DNA from: Mesonia oceanica
GTDB taxonomy: Bacteria > Bacteroidota > Bacteroidia > Flavobacteriales > Flavobacteriaceae
Direction of reading: 5' to 3'
Assembly: GCF_902499555.1 (NCBI RefSeq)
Contig: NZ_CABVMM010000003.1
Coordinates: 186,001-250,000 of the forward strand
Length of the DNA: 64,000 bases
Numbering within the stretch: the first letter of the stretch is position 1; every line of letters starts with the position of its first letter. Shown here one piece after another: positions 35,251-44,774 of the stretch. Made by a program: the position numbers and the translations under genes. The notes beneath the pieces were generated by a model. The model saw nothing but the letters and a program-made list of their open reading frames with translations. It ran no database searches and was not told the origin of the DNA.

Positions 35251-36090
35251 TCATTCTTCAATTGTATAAGAAAACTCCCTCACTTGTGATAGCCTAAAGT
35301 AGCCTAAGGCGTAGTTATCTTCGTTGGTTTCATTAATAATATTCCCTCGAATATTAGCAGGAGGTGTTCCAAAAGGATTGGCCCCGTAGCTCTCTAAAAT
35401 AAGGCTCATGTAATGATAAAACTGCGCTGAGATTCCTCTAAATCTAGTGTCTACGGTATCTCCTACTTCTAAATCTTCATCTGAAAAGCTAAAGTCTATT
35501 TCATTACCATTGAAAAACTCATCTTTACTTATTCCGTATTCCGGATAGATTAAAAAATCAGCTTTAAAATCTTCGAGATAGTAGTTCTCTTCTTCTATAG
35601 GATCGTTGAAGTAAAAGATTACTTCATACTGATCCTCTGTTAAACCGCCTTCGGCTCCCTGTTCAATTCTAATAATCTCTGGAGTGCTTACCAAAGTTTC
35701 ACTAGCCGTATATACTTCATTATCTACCAGTACTTCTAATTGATAGCTTGCTCCAAGTTCAGGAATAAAATCATTACATTGATAGGTTCCGGCTTCTTCG
35801 GTTTCTATAAAGGTGAATACATCTCCGTTAGTATTGGAGACTTGTACTTCGGCATTAGAAACTTTGGTGGTTTCGGTTTCATAATAATTCGTAAGTCTGC
35901 TTAAATAGATGTGCTGTGTGTTTCCTGAATTTTCTGTGTTCCAAAGGATTTCAGCATCAATGACTAGGCGGTTATCGCCTGGTTTTACATCTACTTCAAT
36001 AACATCTTCACAAGAATAGAATAAAATACTAAAACTGAAGAGCAGGATATAGCTCCAAATGGGTTTATTTTTTTGATATAAAGTTGTCAT
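35251..36090 (-). CDS. DUF4249 lipoprotein
   Basis: A protein of 279 residues with lipobox FSCEDVIEVDV (SILFYSCED, the conserved N-terminus of the DUF4249 family). The remainder is Ig-like beta (VEVQVSNTNGDVFTF-like strands, SYQLEVLVDNEVYTASETL). It is the last gene of the sigma/FecR/TonB-receptor operon, 6 bases after the receptor stop. DUF4249 lipoproteins regularly partner such receptors as surface components, much like SusD does for SusC, though the ligand is unknown. Confidence 0.87.
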   Translation of the reverse strand: MTTLYQKNKPIWSYILLFSFSILFYSCEDVIEVDVKPGDNRLVIDAEILWNTENSGNTQHIYLSRLTNYYETETTKVSNAEVQVSNTNGDVFTFIETEEAGTYQCNDFIPELGASYQLEVLVDNEVYTASETLVSTPEIIRIEQGAEGGLTEDQYEVIFYFNDPIEEENYYLEDFKADFLIYPEYGISKDEFFNGNEIDFSFSDEDLEVGDTVDTRFRGISAQFYHYMSLILESYGANPFGTPPANIRGNIINETNEDNYALGYFRLSQVREFSYTIEE

Positions 36091-36096
36091 AGCGAT

Positions 36097-38703
36097 TTAA
36101 AATTTGAAATTATAAGAAACACTCGGTAAAATTCCGAAAATAGAAAGCCTTCGGGCTTCGTTAACTCCCGTATCCTCATTAGTGGTAAACCTAACAGATG
36201 CCGCATTTTTTTGGTTATAGACATTGTAAATACTAAATATCCAATAGCTCTGCCATCCTTTATTTTTGTTAGGTTTAGGTGTGTAAGTGGCGGCTATATC
36301 TAAATGGTGGTAGGTGGGTAATCGGTTTTCATTTCTGTTGGAATAGTTGGGGATAGGAATGCCTCCAATCTCATAATAACCATTGGGATACGTAACGGGC
36401 TGTCCGGATTGTAAAGAGAAATTAGCACTGAATGACCATTTATCGGTATGCTCATAATTAGCGACCATGCTCAAGTTGTGTAATTTATCGTAAGGCGAAA
36501 GGTACCATTCCCCTTGCGCTACTCCCGGATCTTCTGCCGTATTTCCTTGGGTGCGTTGTTCTGCTCTCGATAAGGTGTAAGAAAGCCATCCTGTTAATGT
36601 TCCGGTATTTTTTCTAAATAAAAACTCTAATCCGTATGCTCGAGCCTTGCCATTGAGCAGGACTTGTTCGAGGTTATTGTTGCCAATAAGGTCTGCACCA
36701 TCTACATAATCTACACGGTTTTTAATGTTTTTGTAAAATACTTCGGTCTCTAAAGAATATTTTTTGTTGCTAAAATTTTTAAAATAACCTAAAGCGTATT
36801 GATCTAAAATTTGAGGTTTAATAAAGGGGCCGCTAGGCGTCCACATGTTTAGTGGTGTTGGTGATTGGCTATTGGAAATAATATGCATATACTGCGCCAT
36901 TCTATTGTAACTTGCTTTTAAGGAGGTGGTTTCGTTTAATGCAAAAGATAAGGCTGCACGAGGTTCAAAATTACCAAAACTTTTAATCACTTCACCGCTT
37001 TTATAGTCTATGCTTCCCGTGGGAATTGCTTCTTCATAAATATTGAAAGTAGGATTGTAAACTGCTGGGTGGTTATTGGCATAGGTATTAATGTTTTGAG
37101 GTCCGTAACGGAAAAACATGCTATAACGCAGACCGTACCTTAAATTGATCTCTTCTGAAATTTTATGGTTGACATCTAGATAGAGAGAAGGTTCTAAGGC
37201 GTATTTCTTATCTAATTGCTTAAAGTTTAACGAAGAACTTTCATCCTTTGGTGCCAGTTTGCCGGGATTAATGTCATAATAAATAGCTTCTGCACCGTAA
37301 TCCAGTTGTATCGCTTCAGAGAGGTAATGTTTCCAATCGTATGTTAAGCCATAACTTTTGATAGCACTTTTCCATTCAAAACTTTGAGTGTCTAGGTTGA
37401 GGTTGAATTTATAATCACTATAGAATAGAGATAAATGGGTAAGTAAATCTTCATTAAAACGATGTTCCCATTTAAAATTTCCCATAGTATTCCCATAAAT
37501 AATAGAAAAGCTATCACCAATATCGAAAAGATCATTTCCATGATAACCGGAAAAGCTAATGGCATTTTTTTTATCTAAACGGTAATTTAGTCTTGTATTC
37601 AAATCGTAAAATTGAACGGAATTATCGTTATCTGCTAATTTTAAGAATAAATGCGCATAAGAGGTTCTTCCTCCTATCATAAATGAACCTTTTTCTTTTT
37701 GAATGGGACCTTCAACCATGAGTTTACTGGAAATTAACCCTATACTTCCGGTCGCTTTATAATTCTGATCATTCCCCGTATGTTGGTGGACATCTAAGAC
37801 GGAAGAAACCCTTCCTCCAAATCGTGAGGGGATTCCGCCTTTGTATAATTCTAGATTATTGACAATATCAGCGTTGAAGACCGAGAAAAAGCCGAACATA
37901 TGCGAATCACTATAGATAGGAGTCCCATCAAGTAAAATTAAATTTTGATCGGCTGCACCACCACGGACGTTAAAACCCGAGGAGGCTTCTCCGGCATTGG
38001 TAACGCCAGGCAAAGTCAGTAAGGACTTTAAGGGATCGGGTTCTCCCATCGCTACCGGTAGTTGTTTGATGTCTTCCATGGTGAGCGTGTTCATGCTCAT
38101 TTGTGGCTTTTTGATATCGACTGCTTTTGAGTTTTGGGTGATGATCACTTCTTCTAAACTTTCTCCATCTTCTTCTAAACTTGCTTGTAGGGTAATGTTC
38201 TTCTCTAGATTGATTTTATGTTTTTGAGAGATAAATCCCATATAGCTCACGATGATGGTATAGCTGCCCGCCAAAAGCTGAATAGAGAATTTTCCGTTTT
38301 TATCGGTAGATATTCCGGTTCCTGTTTCTTCCACATAAATATTGGCTCCCATTAAAGGGGCATTTTCAGGATCGGTAATGGTTCCCGATAGGGTATAGGT
38401 TCGTTGGGGATTAGGGAGTTTTGCTTGTTTGATGGTGATGGTGTTTCCCACTAATTCGTACTTATAGGAATTGTTTTTGTTGAGTCTGTTTAAAAGCTCC
38501 TCCACACTTAAGGAACCTAGAATGGAAGTACCTAAGGTTTGGTCAAGATGAACACTATTGCTGTAAGCAAAGCTGTAGGAGGTTTGGTCTTCTACCAGCG
38601 AAATGAGTTCTGTTAAGGTTTTGGGAATTGGTTCCATTTGAATGGTTTGTGCTTTCATGGGAAAATAGCCCATTAAAAAAAGCAGGAAAAGCAATTGCTT
38701 CAT
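36097..38703 (-). CDS. TonB-dependent receptor with STN and carboxypeptidase-like domains
   Basis: A protein of 868 residues. Signal peptide, then an STN secretin/TonB short domain (about 20-90: LTELISLVEDQTSYSFAYSN), a carboxypeptidase-like regulatory domain (YTLSGTITDPENAPLMGANIYVEETGTG), the plug (LPGVTNAGEASSGFNVRGGAADQNLILLDG) and a 22-strand barrel ending SYNFKF. The STN domain marks a transducer that talks to an anti-sigma factor, and indeed FecR and an ECF sigma gene lie just upstream. Substrate unknown; loci with DUF4249 partners are not clearly tied to one nutrient. Confidence 0.93.
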   Translation of the reverse strand: MKQLLFLLFLMGYFPMKAQTIQMEPIPKTLTELISLVEDQTSYSFAYSNSVHLDQTLGTSILGSLSVEELLNRLNKNNSYKYELVGNTITIKQAKLPNPQRTYTLSGTITDPENAPLMGANIYVEETGTGISTDKNGKFSIQLLAGSYTIIVSYMGFISQKHKINLEKNITLQASLEEDGESLEEVIITQNSKAVDIKKPQMSMNTLTMEDIKQLPVAMGEPDPLKSLLTLPGVTNAGEASSGFNVRGGAADQNLILLDGTPIYSDSHMFGFFSVFNADIVNNLELYKGGIPSRFGGRVSSVLDVHQHTGNDQNYKATGSIGLISSKLMVEGPIQKEKGSFMIGGRTSYAHLFLKLADNDNSVQFYDLNTRLNYRLDKKNAISFSGYHGNDLFDIGDSFSIIYGNTMGNFKWEHRFNEDLLTHLSLFYSDYKFNLNLDTQSFEWKSAIKSYGLTYDWKHYLSEAIQLDYGAEAIYYDINPGKLAPKDESSSLNFKQLDKKYALEPSLYLDVNHKISEEINLRYGLRYSMFFRYGPQNINTYANNHPAVYNPTFNIYEEAIPTGSIDYKSGEVIKSFGNFEPRAALSFALNETTSLKASYNRMAQYMHIISNSQSPTPLNMWTPSGPFIKPQILDQYALGYFKNFSNKKYSLETEVFYKNIKNRVDYVDGADLIGNNNLEQVLLNGKARAYGLEFLFRKNTGTLTGWLSYTLSRAEQRTQGNTAEDPGVAQGEWYLSPYDKLHNLSMVANYEHTDKWSFSANFSLQSGQPVTYPNGYYEIGGIPIPNYSNRNENRLPTYHHLDIAATYTPKPNKNKGWQSYWIFSIYNVYNQKNAASVRFTTNEDTGVNEARRLSIFGILPSVSYNFKF

Positions 38704-38725
38704 AGAGGTTAACGTTTATTGGGAG

Positions 38726-39574
38726 TTAGTTTTTTGGGGTAAAATAGATCTTTTGGTCTGTTTTGTTCTGATGATAATTAACACGGTAGAGTTTAGTGAT
38801 AATCTCTAAAATATGCGCTAATTTTTCACGTTGGTTAAGTTTGAGGGTAATTTTTTTATCGCTTATATTTTCTTGAAATAGAAGTTGATATCCATAATTT
38901 TTCTCTATATAGGTCACAAAATCTTTTAATGGTGCTTCTTTAAATTCTTTAAACCTATTAAAGGTATTTATCGCAATTTCATTGTCTTTGAGAACGAAAG
39001 CTTCTCCCGGGGCAATGATCCAATTTTTAGAATAACCTTCTACTTGCAATTGTATACTGCCTTCATATAAAGTAACTTCGGTATGTTTCGCTGAAAGATT
39101 ATTTACCTTAAAAATAGTTCCTAATACGGTGGTGGTGGTTTTTTGACTTTTTACTTGAAATGGATGTACTGCATCTTTCTGAACTTCAAATACGGCTTCT
39201 CCATGAAGTTCTACATTTCGGTTTGTTTTAAAATCGGAAAGAAAACTTAATTTTGCATGGGCAGCCAATTCAACTTTAGAACTATCAGGTAGATAGATTG
39301 TTTTAAGTTGAGAAGTTGGATTTTCAATAATGGTTTCACTTACGGCTGGATGAGCTGTAAATAAATCGCTTTTTTGAAATAATAGACCTGATGTAATCGC
39401 TATGATGACTAAAAATGAAGCGGCAATACCATAAGGGAGCCAAGTAGATTTTTTCTGCGGAAATTTTTCAGCTTGAAATTTTTTCCAAGAAGTCTCTTTT
39501 TGTAAATCAGCATGTGGGGTGATTTCTGATTGCTCCCAGCTTTCTTTTATTTTATTTTCTAATTCTTCTTTCAT
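38726..39574 (-). CDS. FecR-type anti-sigma factor
   Basis: A protein of 282 residues. Short cytoplasmic N-terminus, one membrane helix (about 46-66: LPYGIAASFLVIIAITSGLLF), then the periplasmic FecR domain (RNVELHGEAVFEVQKDAVHPFQVKSQ) and a C-terminal DUF4974 region (ITLKLNQREKLAHILEIITKLYRVNY). It should hold the ECF sigma factor and release it when the STN domain of the receptor signals. It starts 2 bases after the stop of a 68-residue gene and ends 22 bases before the receptor. Confidence 0.93.
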   Translation of the reverse strand: MKEELENKIKESWEQSEITPHADLQKETSWKKFQAEKFPQKKSTWLPYGIAASFLVIIAITSGLLFQKSDLFTAHPAVSETIIENPTSQLKTIYLPDSSKVELAAHAKLSFLSDFKTNRNVELHGEAVFEVQKDAVHPFQVKSQKTTTTVLGTIFKVNNLSAKHTEVTLYEGSIQLQVEGYSKNWIIAPGEAFVLKDNEIAINTFNRFKEFKEAPLKDFVTYIEKNYGYQLLFQENISDKKITLKLNQREKLAHILEIITKLYRVNYHQNKTDQKIYFTPKN

Positions 39575-39576
39575 CT

Positions 39577-39783
39577 TTACAATAGTTCACATTGGAAACC
39601 TTGTTCCTTTAAAAGATTGGGAATGTTTTCAAAACTTTCACGATTACCCTCAATACGAAGAATACAATCTACATCTTCCAAATCGAAATTGATGAGACAG
39701 TCGGGAAAGTAAAGCTGCAACTCCTGAATAATAAAGTTCGCTTGTTTATTTTGGGAGACATTCGTCTTAAAAACTTCAACCAT
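39577..39783 (-). CDS. Small protein between sigma and FecR genes
   Basis: A protein of 68 residues: TNVSQNKQANFIIQELQLYF, then DCLINFDLEDVDCILRIEGN. The beta-alpha-beta pattern recalls a small ferredoxin-like fold, as in HMA or ACT-like domains, but there is no CxxC. It is packed between the sigma gene (42 bases) and FecR (2 bases), on the same strand, so it is clearly part of the operon. Role unknown; it might assist sigma/anti-sigma control. Confidence 0.68.
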   Translation of the reverse strand: MVEVFKTNVSQNKQANFIIQELQLYFPDCLINFDLEDVDCILRIEGNRESFENIPNLLKEQGFQCELL

Positions 39784-39825
39784 CTAATGTATTTATTTAC
39801 TAGACAAATGAAGTTGAAAAAGTTC

Positions 39826-40362
39826 CTAAGCTTTTTTTACTTTTTTTGAAATAAATTGATTGGCGAGGTAAATATGATTGGCAATGGTTTTGGTTGAAAG
39901 CTGCGTAAATTCAGCAATTTCTTGGTAAGAATAGTTATTGATTTTATGAAGAATAAAAATTTTCTGGCGTTGCTCTGGTAGTTGTTTAATAAGCGCTTCC
40001 AGCTTTTCTTTTTGAAGTTGATATTCTTCTATAATTGATTCTTCTTCTGGATGGTCTTTTATAAAAGAAGGTTCTAAGCGAATTACTTTTTGCTCTCGCT
40101 GAAGATGATTTAGAATTAGGTTTTTACAGATCACGAAAAGCTGCTTGTCAAAAGCCACTTCTTCCTTTAAAAGTTTTCGCTTTTCGTATACTTTTAAAAA
40201 GGTTTCATGTACAAAATCTTCGGGTGTTAACAATTGAAAATTAAAATGCTTAGCCACCCCAATAAGATGATCGTAATAGAGAAAGTAAGCTTTTTTAAAA
40301 CTAGCTTCTTTTCCTTTTTTTAATCCTTGTATAAGTTTTTTTTCTTGTGAATTGTTAAACAT
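39826..40362 (-). CDS. ECF RNA polymerase sigma factor
   Basis: A protein of 178 residues with region 2 (YDHLIGVAKHFNFQLLTPEDFVHETFLKVYE) and region 4 (LPEQRQKIFILHKINNYSYQEIAEFTQLSTKTIANHIYLA), the FecI-like plan of Bacteroidota. No region 1 or 3. It heads an operon of five genes with the small protein, FecR, TonB receptor and DUF4249. It should direct transcription of the receptor genes and perhaps of its own operon. Confidence 0.93.
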   Translation of the reverse strand: MFNNSQEKKLIQGLKKGKEASFKKAYFLYYDHLIGVAKHFNFQLLTPEDFVHETFLKVYEKRKLLKEEVAFDKQLFVICKNLILNHLQREQKVIRLEPSFIKDHPEEESIIEEYQLQKEKLEALIKQLPEQRQKIFILHKINNYSYQEIAEFTQLSTKTIANHIYLANQFISKKVKKA

Positions 40363-40504
40363 AGATGTTAATCTGTGCTTATATAACTTGACTTGTTAAA
40401 AAATAGTATGGGAATTGAAGTTAGTTTTGGAATGTAAAATTAAAATTTTCTTAGAGGATTATTACAGCTAACTTCTGTATCTTATTCATACAAGCAAGTT
40501 AAAT

Positions 40505-40537
40505 AAAAAAAGAGCTACCAGTTTTCTGATAGCTCTT
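40505..40537 (-). terminator. Terminator of the T9SS adhesin gene
   Basis: Stem agagctacca / tgatagctct (one wobble) around GTTTTC, with a T run on the minus strand. It stands 20 bases after the stop at 40557. Confidence 0.82.
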
Positions 40538-40556
40538 GATATATTCTAATTCTTCT

Positions 40557-43500
40557 TTATTTGAACATTACTTTAGTAGTTCCGTAATTGGTTTTAGATG
40601 AAGTAATGTTACAGAATAAAATGCCTGGAGCAACATTTATATTAAATCTTAGGTCATTTCTTCCTTCACTTAATTGGATTTTTTCTGAATAAACAATCTT
40701 ACCTGTAATATCGTATAATTTGAGTTCTGCAGAAGTTTTATCTTCACTGTACAGCATACAGTTTAAATCTCCTTCTGAAGGATTAGGGTAAACCATGAAC
40801 TCATTTTTCATATTGATCAATAAATCTTCGTAGCCAGCAGGAGCAGTTTTTGTGAATTTTACATTTTCAATAGTTAGGTCTAAATCATTTGTGCCTGCTT
40901 CTACCGGTAAAAATGTAAAAGTTAACATCGTTAAATCATCCGGAGTAATAGATTTGTTGGTTCCGGATGAGGCAAAGAAGTCAAACGGTACATAATAGGT
41001 TTGTTCTTCTTCCTTCACATTAATGTTAGCTCGGTATTGTTTTTTCCATTCTTCAATAGAAGATTTTACCAAGCCTAATTCTAATAAGCCACTTCCTTTA
41101 GCTGTAAAAGAAAGGTATTTGTATTCTGTGTAATCTGAAGGTAAATTCCCAGGTAATAAAGATTTGTACAGCGTTAAATAGTCATATTCACTATGCGCTT
41201 TTATATGCACATTTCTATGGACAGGCATTTCATCTTCTTGATAAACTCTTTCGAAGTTATTAGACACCCGGTATTCTTCGATGTTAGTATAGGTAGCATC
41301 GTAATCTAGTCCCCAGTTTCCGTCTGCATGGTAAAAAACATCTTGAATTTCTCCATTTACGTTAATCCTTCCATCGTACTCATAACCATCTTTAATGTCA
41401 ATTTTTACGGTTTGCACGTTATCAGATTTAAAGGGGTTGTATCTTAATGCAAAACCATTGGTTTCGCTATATACTTCGTCCATCAAGATTTCAATATTTT
41501 GGTCTTGCTGTGTACTTCTTAGTTTTAAGATTAAATCTGTACCCTCTCTATCTACTTTAGCAGCATAAGTTTTTGGTAACTTTTGAATTTCATTTTGAAT
41601 AACTGAAGTATGGTTCTTCAAGTTTTGGATGATATCTTTTACTAACTTTTTAGTGCTTTCTGGTTTTGTGGCCCAAACTTGAAAGTTGAAAACTTCGTTA
41701 GAAGGGGTATAGCCATTTACATACCAATTAGTTTGTAAGCTATAGTTTTCTTCGTTTGAATTTTCACCAACCGCAAAAGAAATAGCGTATTCAGTAACAC
41801 CGTTTCTTTGTTTGATGGCTTGCATGATAAAGTTGTAACCTTGAATTTGAACAGATTGGATTTTTAAAATTTCAGCACCTTTTAATCTATCACAAGAAGC
41901 TTTGGTATGGTTGTAAACTTTATCGATGGTTTTAATACCTAATACAACTCCTTTTGTTTTTCCTTCCATAGAAAAATCTACACTTAATACTTCTTCAGCT
42001 ACAGTGTAATCTAAAATATCTGTTGGAGAGGTAATGTAAGATGTATTGCCCGGCATCAATTCTGAAGGGAACATATCTAAAAGTGTCTGCCCGTTTTGTC
42101 CTCTTGAAGTTCTATTGGATGTGAGTTCAAGTTTATTGAATTTTAATGCATTTTCCTTTTTAAAATTGGTAGCGATACTTTTCTTTTTACGCTTAACGTA
42201 TTGTTTAGAGACTACATCTCCTAAACTCTCACTTTCTAGACCACCGTCATTTCCGGTATTTACATCATCAGACTCTATTGTCACAGGAGTCATAGTAGTG
42301 TTTTCGCAACCATTAAGATCGGTGGTGGTTACAAAAACTTCATAATAGCCTGCTTGAGTAAAATCAAAATTAACGGTACTTTGGTTGGGGTATAAACTTG
42401 TTCCCACCCCTGCAAGTTCCCAAGAGTAATTAGTGAACTGACTGCTATTGGTAAGTGTAAATTCTTTGGTTACTGTTCCGGAGCCACTGTTTAAAGTAGA
42501 TTGAGAAACAGTTGCTGTAGTAGTTGAAAATACTTCTATTTGTATAGATTTAGAATCTGAACCATAAGTATTAGTAGTAGTAAGTTCAACGGTGTAAGTA
42601 CCCGCCGAATTATAGTTTTTAGAAGGATTCATAGCAGTACTTGTAGTCCCGTCTCCAAAATCCCAAAGGTAGCTTAATGGAGCTTCAGGTTGAGTTGCAG
42701 TACCTGTATTGGAAGTGTTAGTGAATGTAAATTCATTATCTACTAAACATTGTCCCGCTGAGTTTACACTGAATTCAGCAGTTGGAGCAACTCCTGTAAC
42801 TGGAGCGCAGCCTGTAAGGGATGGTTGGAACACTGCATAGTGCATTTCACCACCACTATGAACTAAAGATTTACCTATAATTTGGCCTTCAATATTAGAC
42901 TGGTTAACTGTTTTTACGATATCTGCAAAAGGAGCATAAACAGTACCTTCGATTGTAGAGTTACCTTGAATGTTTAAGGTAGTTGTATTGTAGAAATTAT
43001 ATAAAATATATGGGCAATTTTGGAAGCCTATTCCTGCTTGGTTCCATACATTCCAATTAAATGTCCCTGAAGCGTCTACATTCACCACCAATATTTTTGA
43101 AGCGCTTGGTTGTTGGTTATAGGTGAATACTTGAACGCTATTCATGTCAGCACCACTAACATTTAAGTAATTGATTCCATCTTGTAAATTTATTTTTACT
43201 TGATTAGGAAGGTTTGTAGTGGAAATAGGCTGACCGTTAGGGTTGGTTAATTGAGCATTTCCGTTACATTGAGCAATACTGGAAGCTATATTTCTCATTT
43301 CTTGAAATGCACTTGAAAAATCTATCAGGTTATCTTCAAAAACAGGATTGTTGTTTACCCCAACATTTAATTGATTCGAGTTGGCTTGTAACATTATTCT
43401 TGGAGAAGAATTATAGTTTGAACCTGGGGTAACACGAATAGGTGAGGCTGCGTTGTTCTGGTCATAATACCAAACATTGGAATTTTGACCATTTCCAATT

Positions 43501-43829
43501 TTTACATAGGTATTTTGATTAACTTGTAATGCATTACCCGATTGATAGTTTACTTTACCTCCTACTAAAAGACCAATTTTATTGCCTCCCACCGTAAAAT
43601 TACCGGGATGGTTAACAGCTACTTGATAGTTTCCTTGCAGCGTTAAATCATTACCGCAAGCTACTGGACCTTCAGATTCATTGGAGACAAGGGTCATGTT
43701 ATTTTCAATAAAAACATTAAATCCTTTTGCCGAGTATGTAGGCGATTGAGCATAGGACCCATTTGAATAAAAAAAAGCAAATGAGGCCATGAATATTACA
43801 AAAGCAATTTCTTTAAGACTGAATGACAT
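40557..43829 (-). CDS. Large secreted choice-of-anchor A / PKD / T9SS protein
   Basis: A protein of 1,090 residues with signal peptide (VIFMASFAFFYSNGSYAQ). Residues about 30-330 match a choice-of-anchor A beta-helix-like domain (SAKGFNVFIENNMTLVSNESEGPVACGNDL, then NIQGNSTIEGTVYAPFADI). PKD domain follows (PLSYLWDFGDGTTSTAMNPSKNY). A second PKD-like repeat, a long linker and an unassigned beta region follow, ending in a T9SS type A sorting domain (FMVYPNPSEGDLNCML and GTTKVMFK). It should be exported by the type IX system and act at the surface, perhaps in adhesion. The function of the middle region is not known. Confidence 0.86.
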   Translation of the reverse strand: MSFSLKEIAFVIFMASFAFFYSNGSYAQSPTYSAKGFNVFIENNMTLVSNESEGPVACGNDLTLQGNYQVAVNHPGNFTVGGNKIGLLVGGKVNYQSGNALQVNQNTYVKIGNGQNSNVWYYDQNNAASPIRVTPGSNYNSSPRIMLQANSNQLNVGVNNNPVFEDNLIDFSSAFQEMRNIASSIAQCNGNAQLTNPNGQPISTTNLPNQVKINLQDGINYLNVSGADMNSVQVFTYNQQPSASKILVVNVDASGTFNWNVWNQAGIGFQNCPYILYNFYNTTTLNIQGNSTIEGTVYAPFADIVKTVNQSNIEGQIIGKSLVHSGGEMHYAVFQPSLTGCAPVTGVAPTAEFSVNSAGQCLVDNEFTFTNTSNTGTATQPEAPLSYLWDFGDGTTSTAMNPSKNYNSAGTYTVELTTTNTYGSDSKSIQIEVFSTTTATVSQSTLNSGSGTVTKEFTLTNSSQFTNYSWELAGVGTSLYPNQSTVNFDFTQAGYYEVFVTTTDLNGCENTTMTPVTIESDDVNTGNDGGLESESLGDVVSKQYVKRKKKSIATNFKKENALKFNKLELTSNRTSRGQNGQTLLDMFPSELMPGNTSYITSPTDILDYTVAEEVLSVDFSMEGKTKGVVLGIKTIDKVYNHTKASCDRLKGAEILKIQSVQIQGYNFIMQAIKQRNGVTEYAISFAVGENSNEENYSLQTNWYVNGYTPSNEVFNFQVWATKPESTKKLVKDIIQNLKNHTSVIQNEIQKLPKTYAAKVDREGTDLILKLRSTQQDQNIEILMDEVYSETNGFALRYNPFKSDNVQTVKIDIKDGYEYDGRINVNGEIQDVFYHADGNWGLDYDATYTNIEEYRVSNNFERVYQEDEMPVHRNVHIKAHSEYDYLTLYKSLLPGNLPSDYTEYKYLSFTAKGSGLLELGLVKSSIEEWKKQYRANINVKEEEQTYYVPFDFFASSGTNKSITPDDLTMLTFTFLPVEAGTNDLDLTIENVKFTKTAPAGYEDLLINMKNEFMVYPNPSEGDLNCMLYSEDKTSAELKLYDITGKIVYSEKIQLSEGRNDLRFNINVAPGILFCNITSSKTNYGTTKVMFK

Positions 43830-44051
43830 TTCGTTAGATTTTTAGACGAAATTAAGAAAAAAACAAGTACAGGTAAACAATTAATAATCAATAATCTATA
43901 AAGTGTTTAAAATATACGATAAAGTGCTTTTTTTTGAAATTTTTTTGATGGTAACCATCATATGTATGTATTAAAAATTTAATATTAAATGCTAGTTTTT
44001 AGTCTAAATTTTCTATTTATTTATACTTCTAAACGATTAATACGATAGCAA

Positions 44052-44708
44052 ATGAAATTTTTTATTGATACTGCCAATTTAGAACAAATAAGGGAAGCTC
44101 AGGATATGGGTATTTTAGATGGAGTTACCACTAATCCTTCTTTGATGGCAAAAGAAGGGATTACCGGCAAGAATAATATTTTAAAACATTATGTGGATAT
44201 ATGCGAAATAGTAAGCGGGGACGTTTCTGCTGAAGTAGTAGCTACGGATTATGAAGGAATTGTAAAAGAAGGAGAAGAATTGGCTGAACTTCACGAACAA
44301 ATAGTAGTGAAAGTTCCCATGATAAAGGAAGGTGTAAAGGCTATTAAGTATTTTTCTGATAACAATATAAAAACTAATTGTACGTTGGTCTTTTCTGTTG
44401 GTCAAGCGCTTTTAGCGGCTAAAGCAGGGGCAACCTATGTTTCGCCATTTATAGGAAGATTAGATGATATTTCTACAGATGGTTTAGATTTAATTGCAGA
44501 TATTAGACAGGTTTATGATAATTATGCCTTCGAAACGCAAATCCTTGCGGCTTCTATAAGACACACCATGCATGTGGTGAATTGTGCTAGGATTGGAGCA
44601 GATGTGATGACAGGTCCGCTTTCTTCTATTGAAGGTTTATTAAAACATCCATTAACTGATAGTGGGCTAGAGAAATTTTTAGAAGATGCTAAGAAATTAA
44701 ATTCTTAG
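44052..44708 (+). CDS. fsa: Transaldolase-like fructose-6-phosphate aldolase
   Basis: A protein of 218 residues of the short TalC/FSA family: [29 protein letters not shown], Schiff-base lysine Lys87 in [23 protein letters not shown] and SPFIGRLDD. It may act as transaldolase in the pentose phosphate pathway or as fructose-6-phosphate aldolase; sequence alone does not separate these. Single gene, with the large divergent gap (43830-44051) before it and a terminator after it. Confidence 0.93.
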   Translation: MKFFIDTANLEQIREAQDMGILDGVTTNPSLMAKEGITGKNNILKHYVDICEIVSGDVSAEVVATDYEGIVKEGEELAELHEQIVVKVPMIKEGVKAIKYFSDNNIKTNCTLVFSVGQALLAAKAGATYVSPFIGRLDDISTDGLDLIADIRQVYDNYAFETQILAASIRHTMHVVNCARIGADVMTGPLSSIEGLLKHPLTDSGLEKFLEDAKKLNS

Positions 44709-44741
44709 GTAAATTAGTAAATAAGAAAAATAATAGACTAT

Positions 44742-44774
44742 AAAAGGTTACAGTTAGTTCTGTAGCCTTTTTTT
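44742..44774 (+). terminator. Terminator of the aldolase gene
   Basis: AAAAGGTTACAG and CTGTAGCCTTTT pair around TTAGTT and are followed by a T run on the plus strand. It overlaps the end of the convergent CapD-like gene. Confidence 0.82.
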
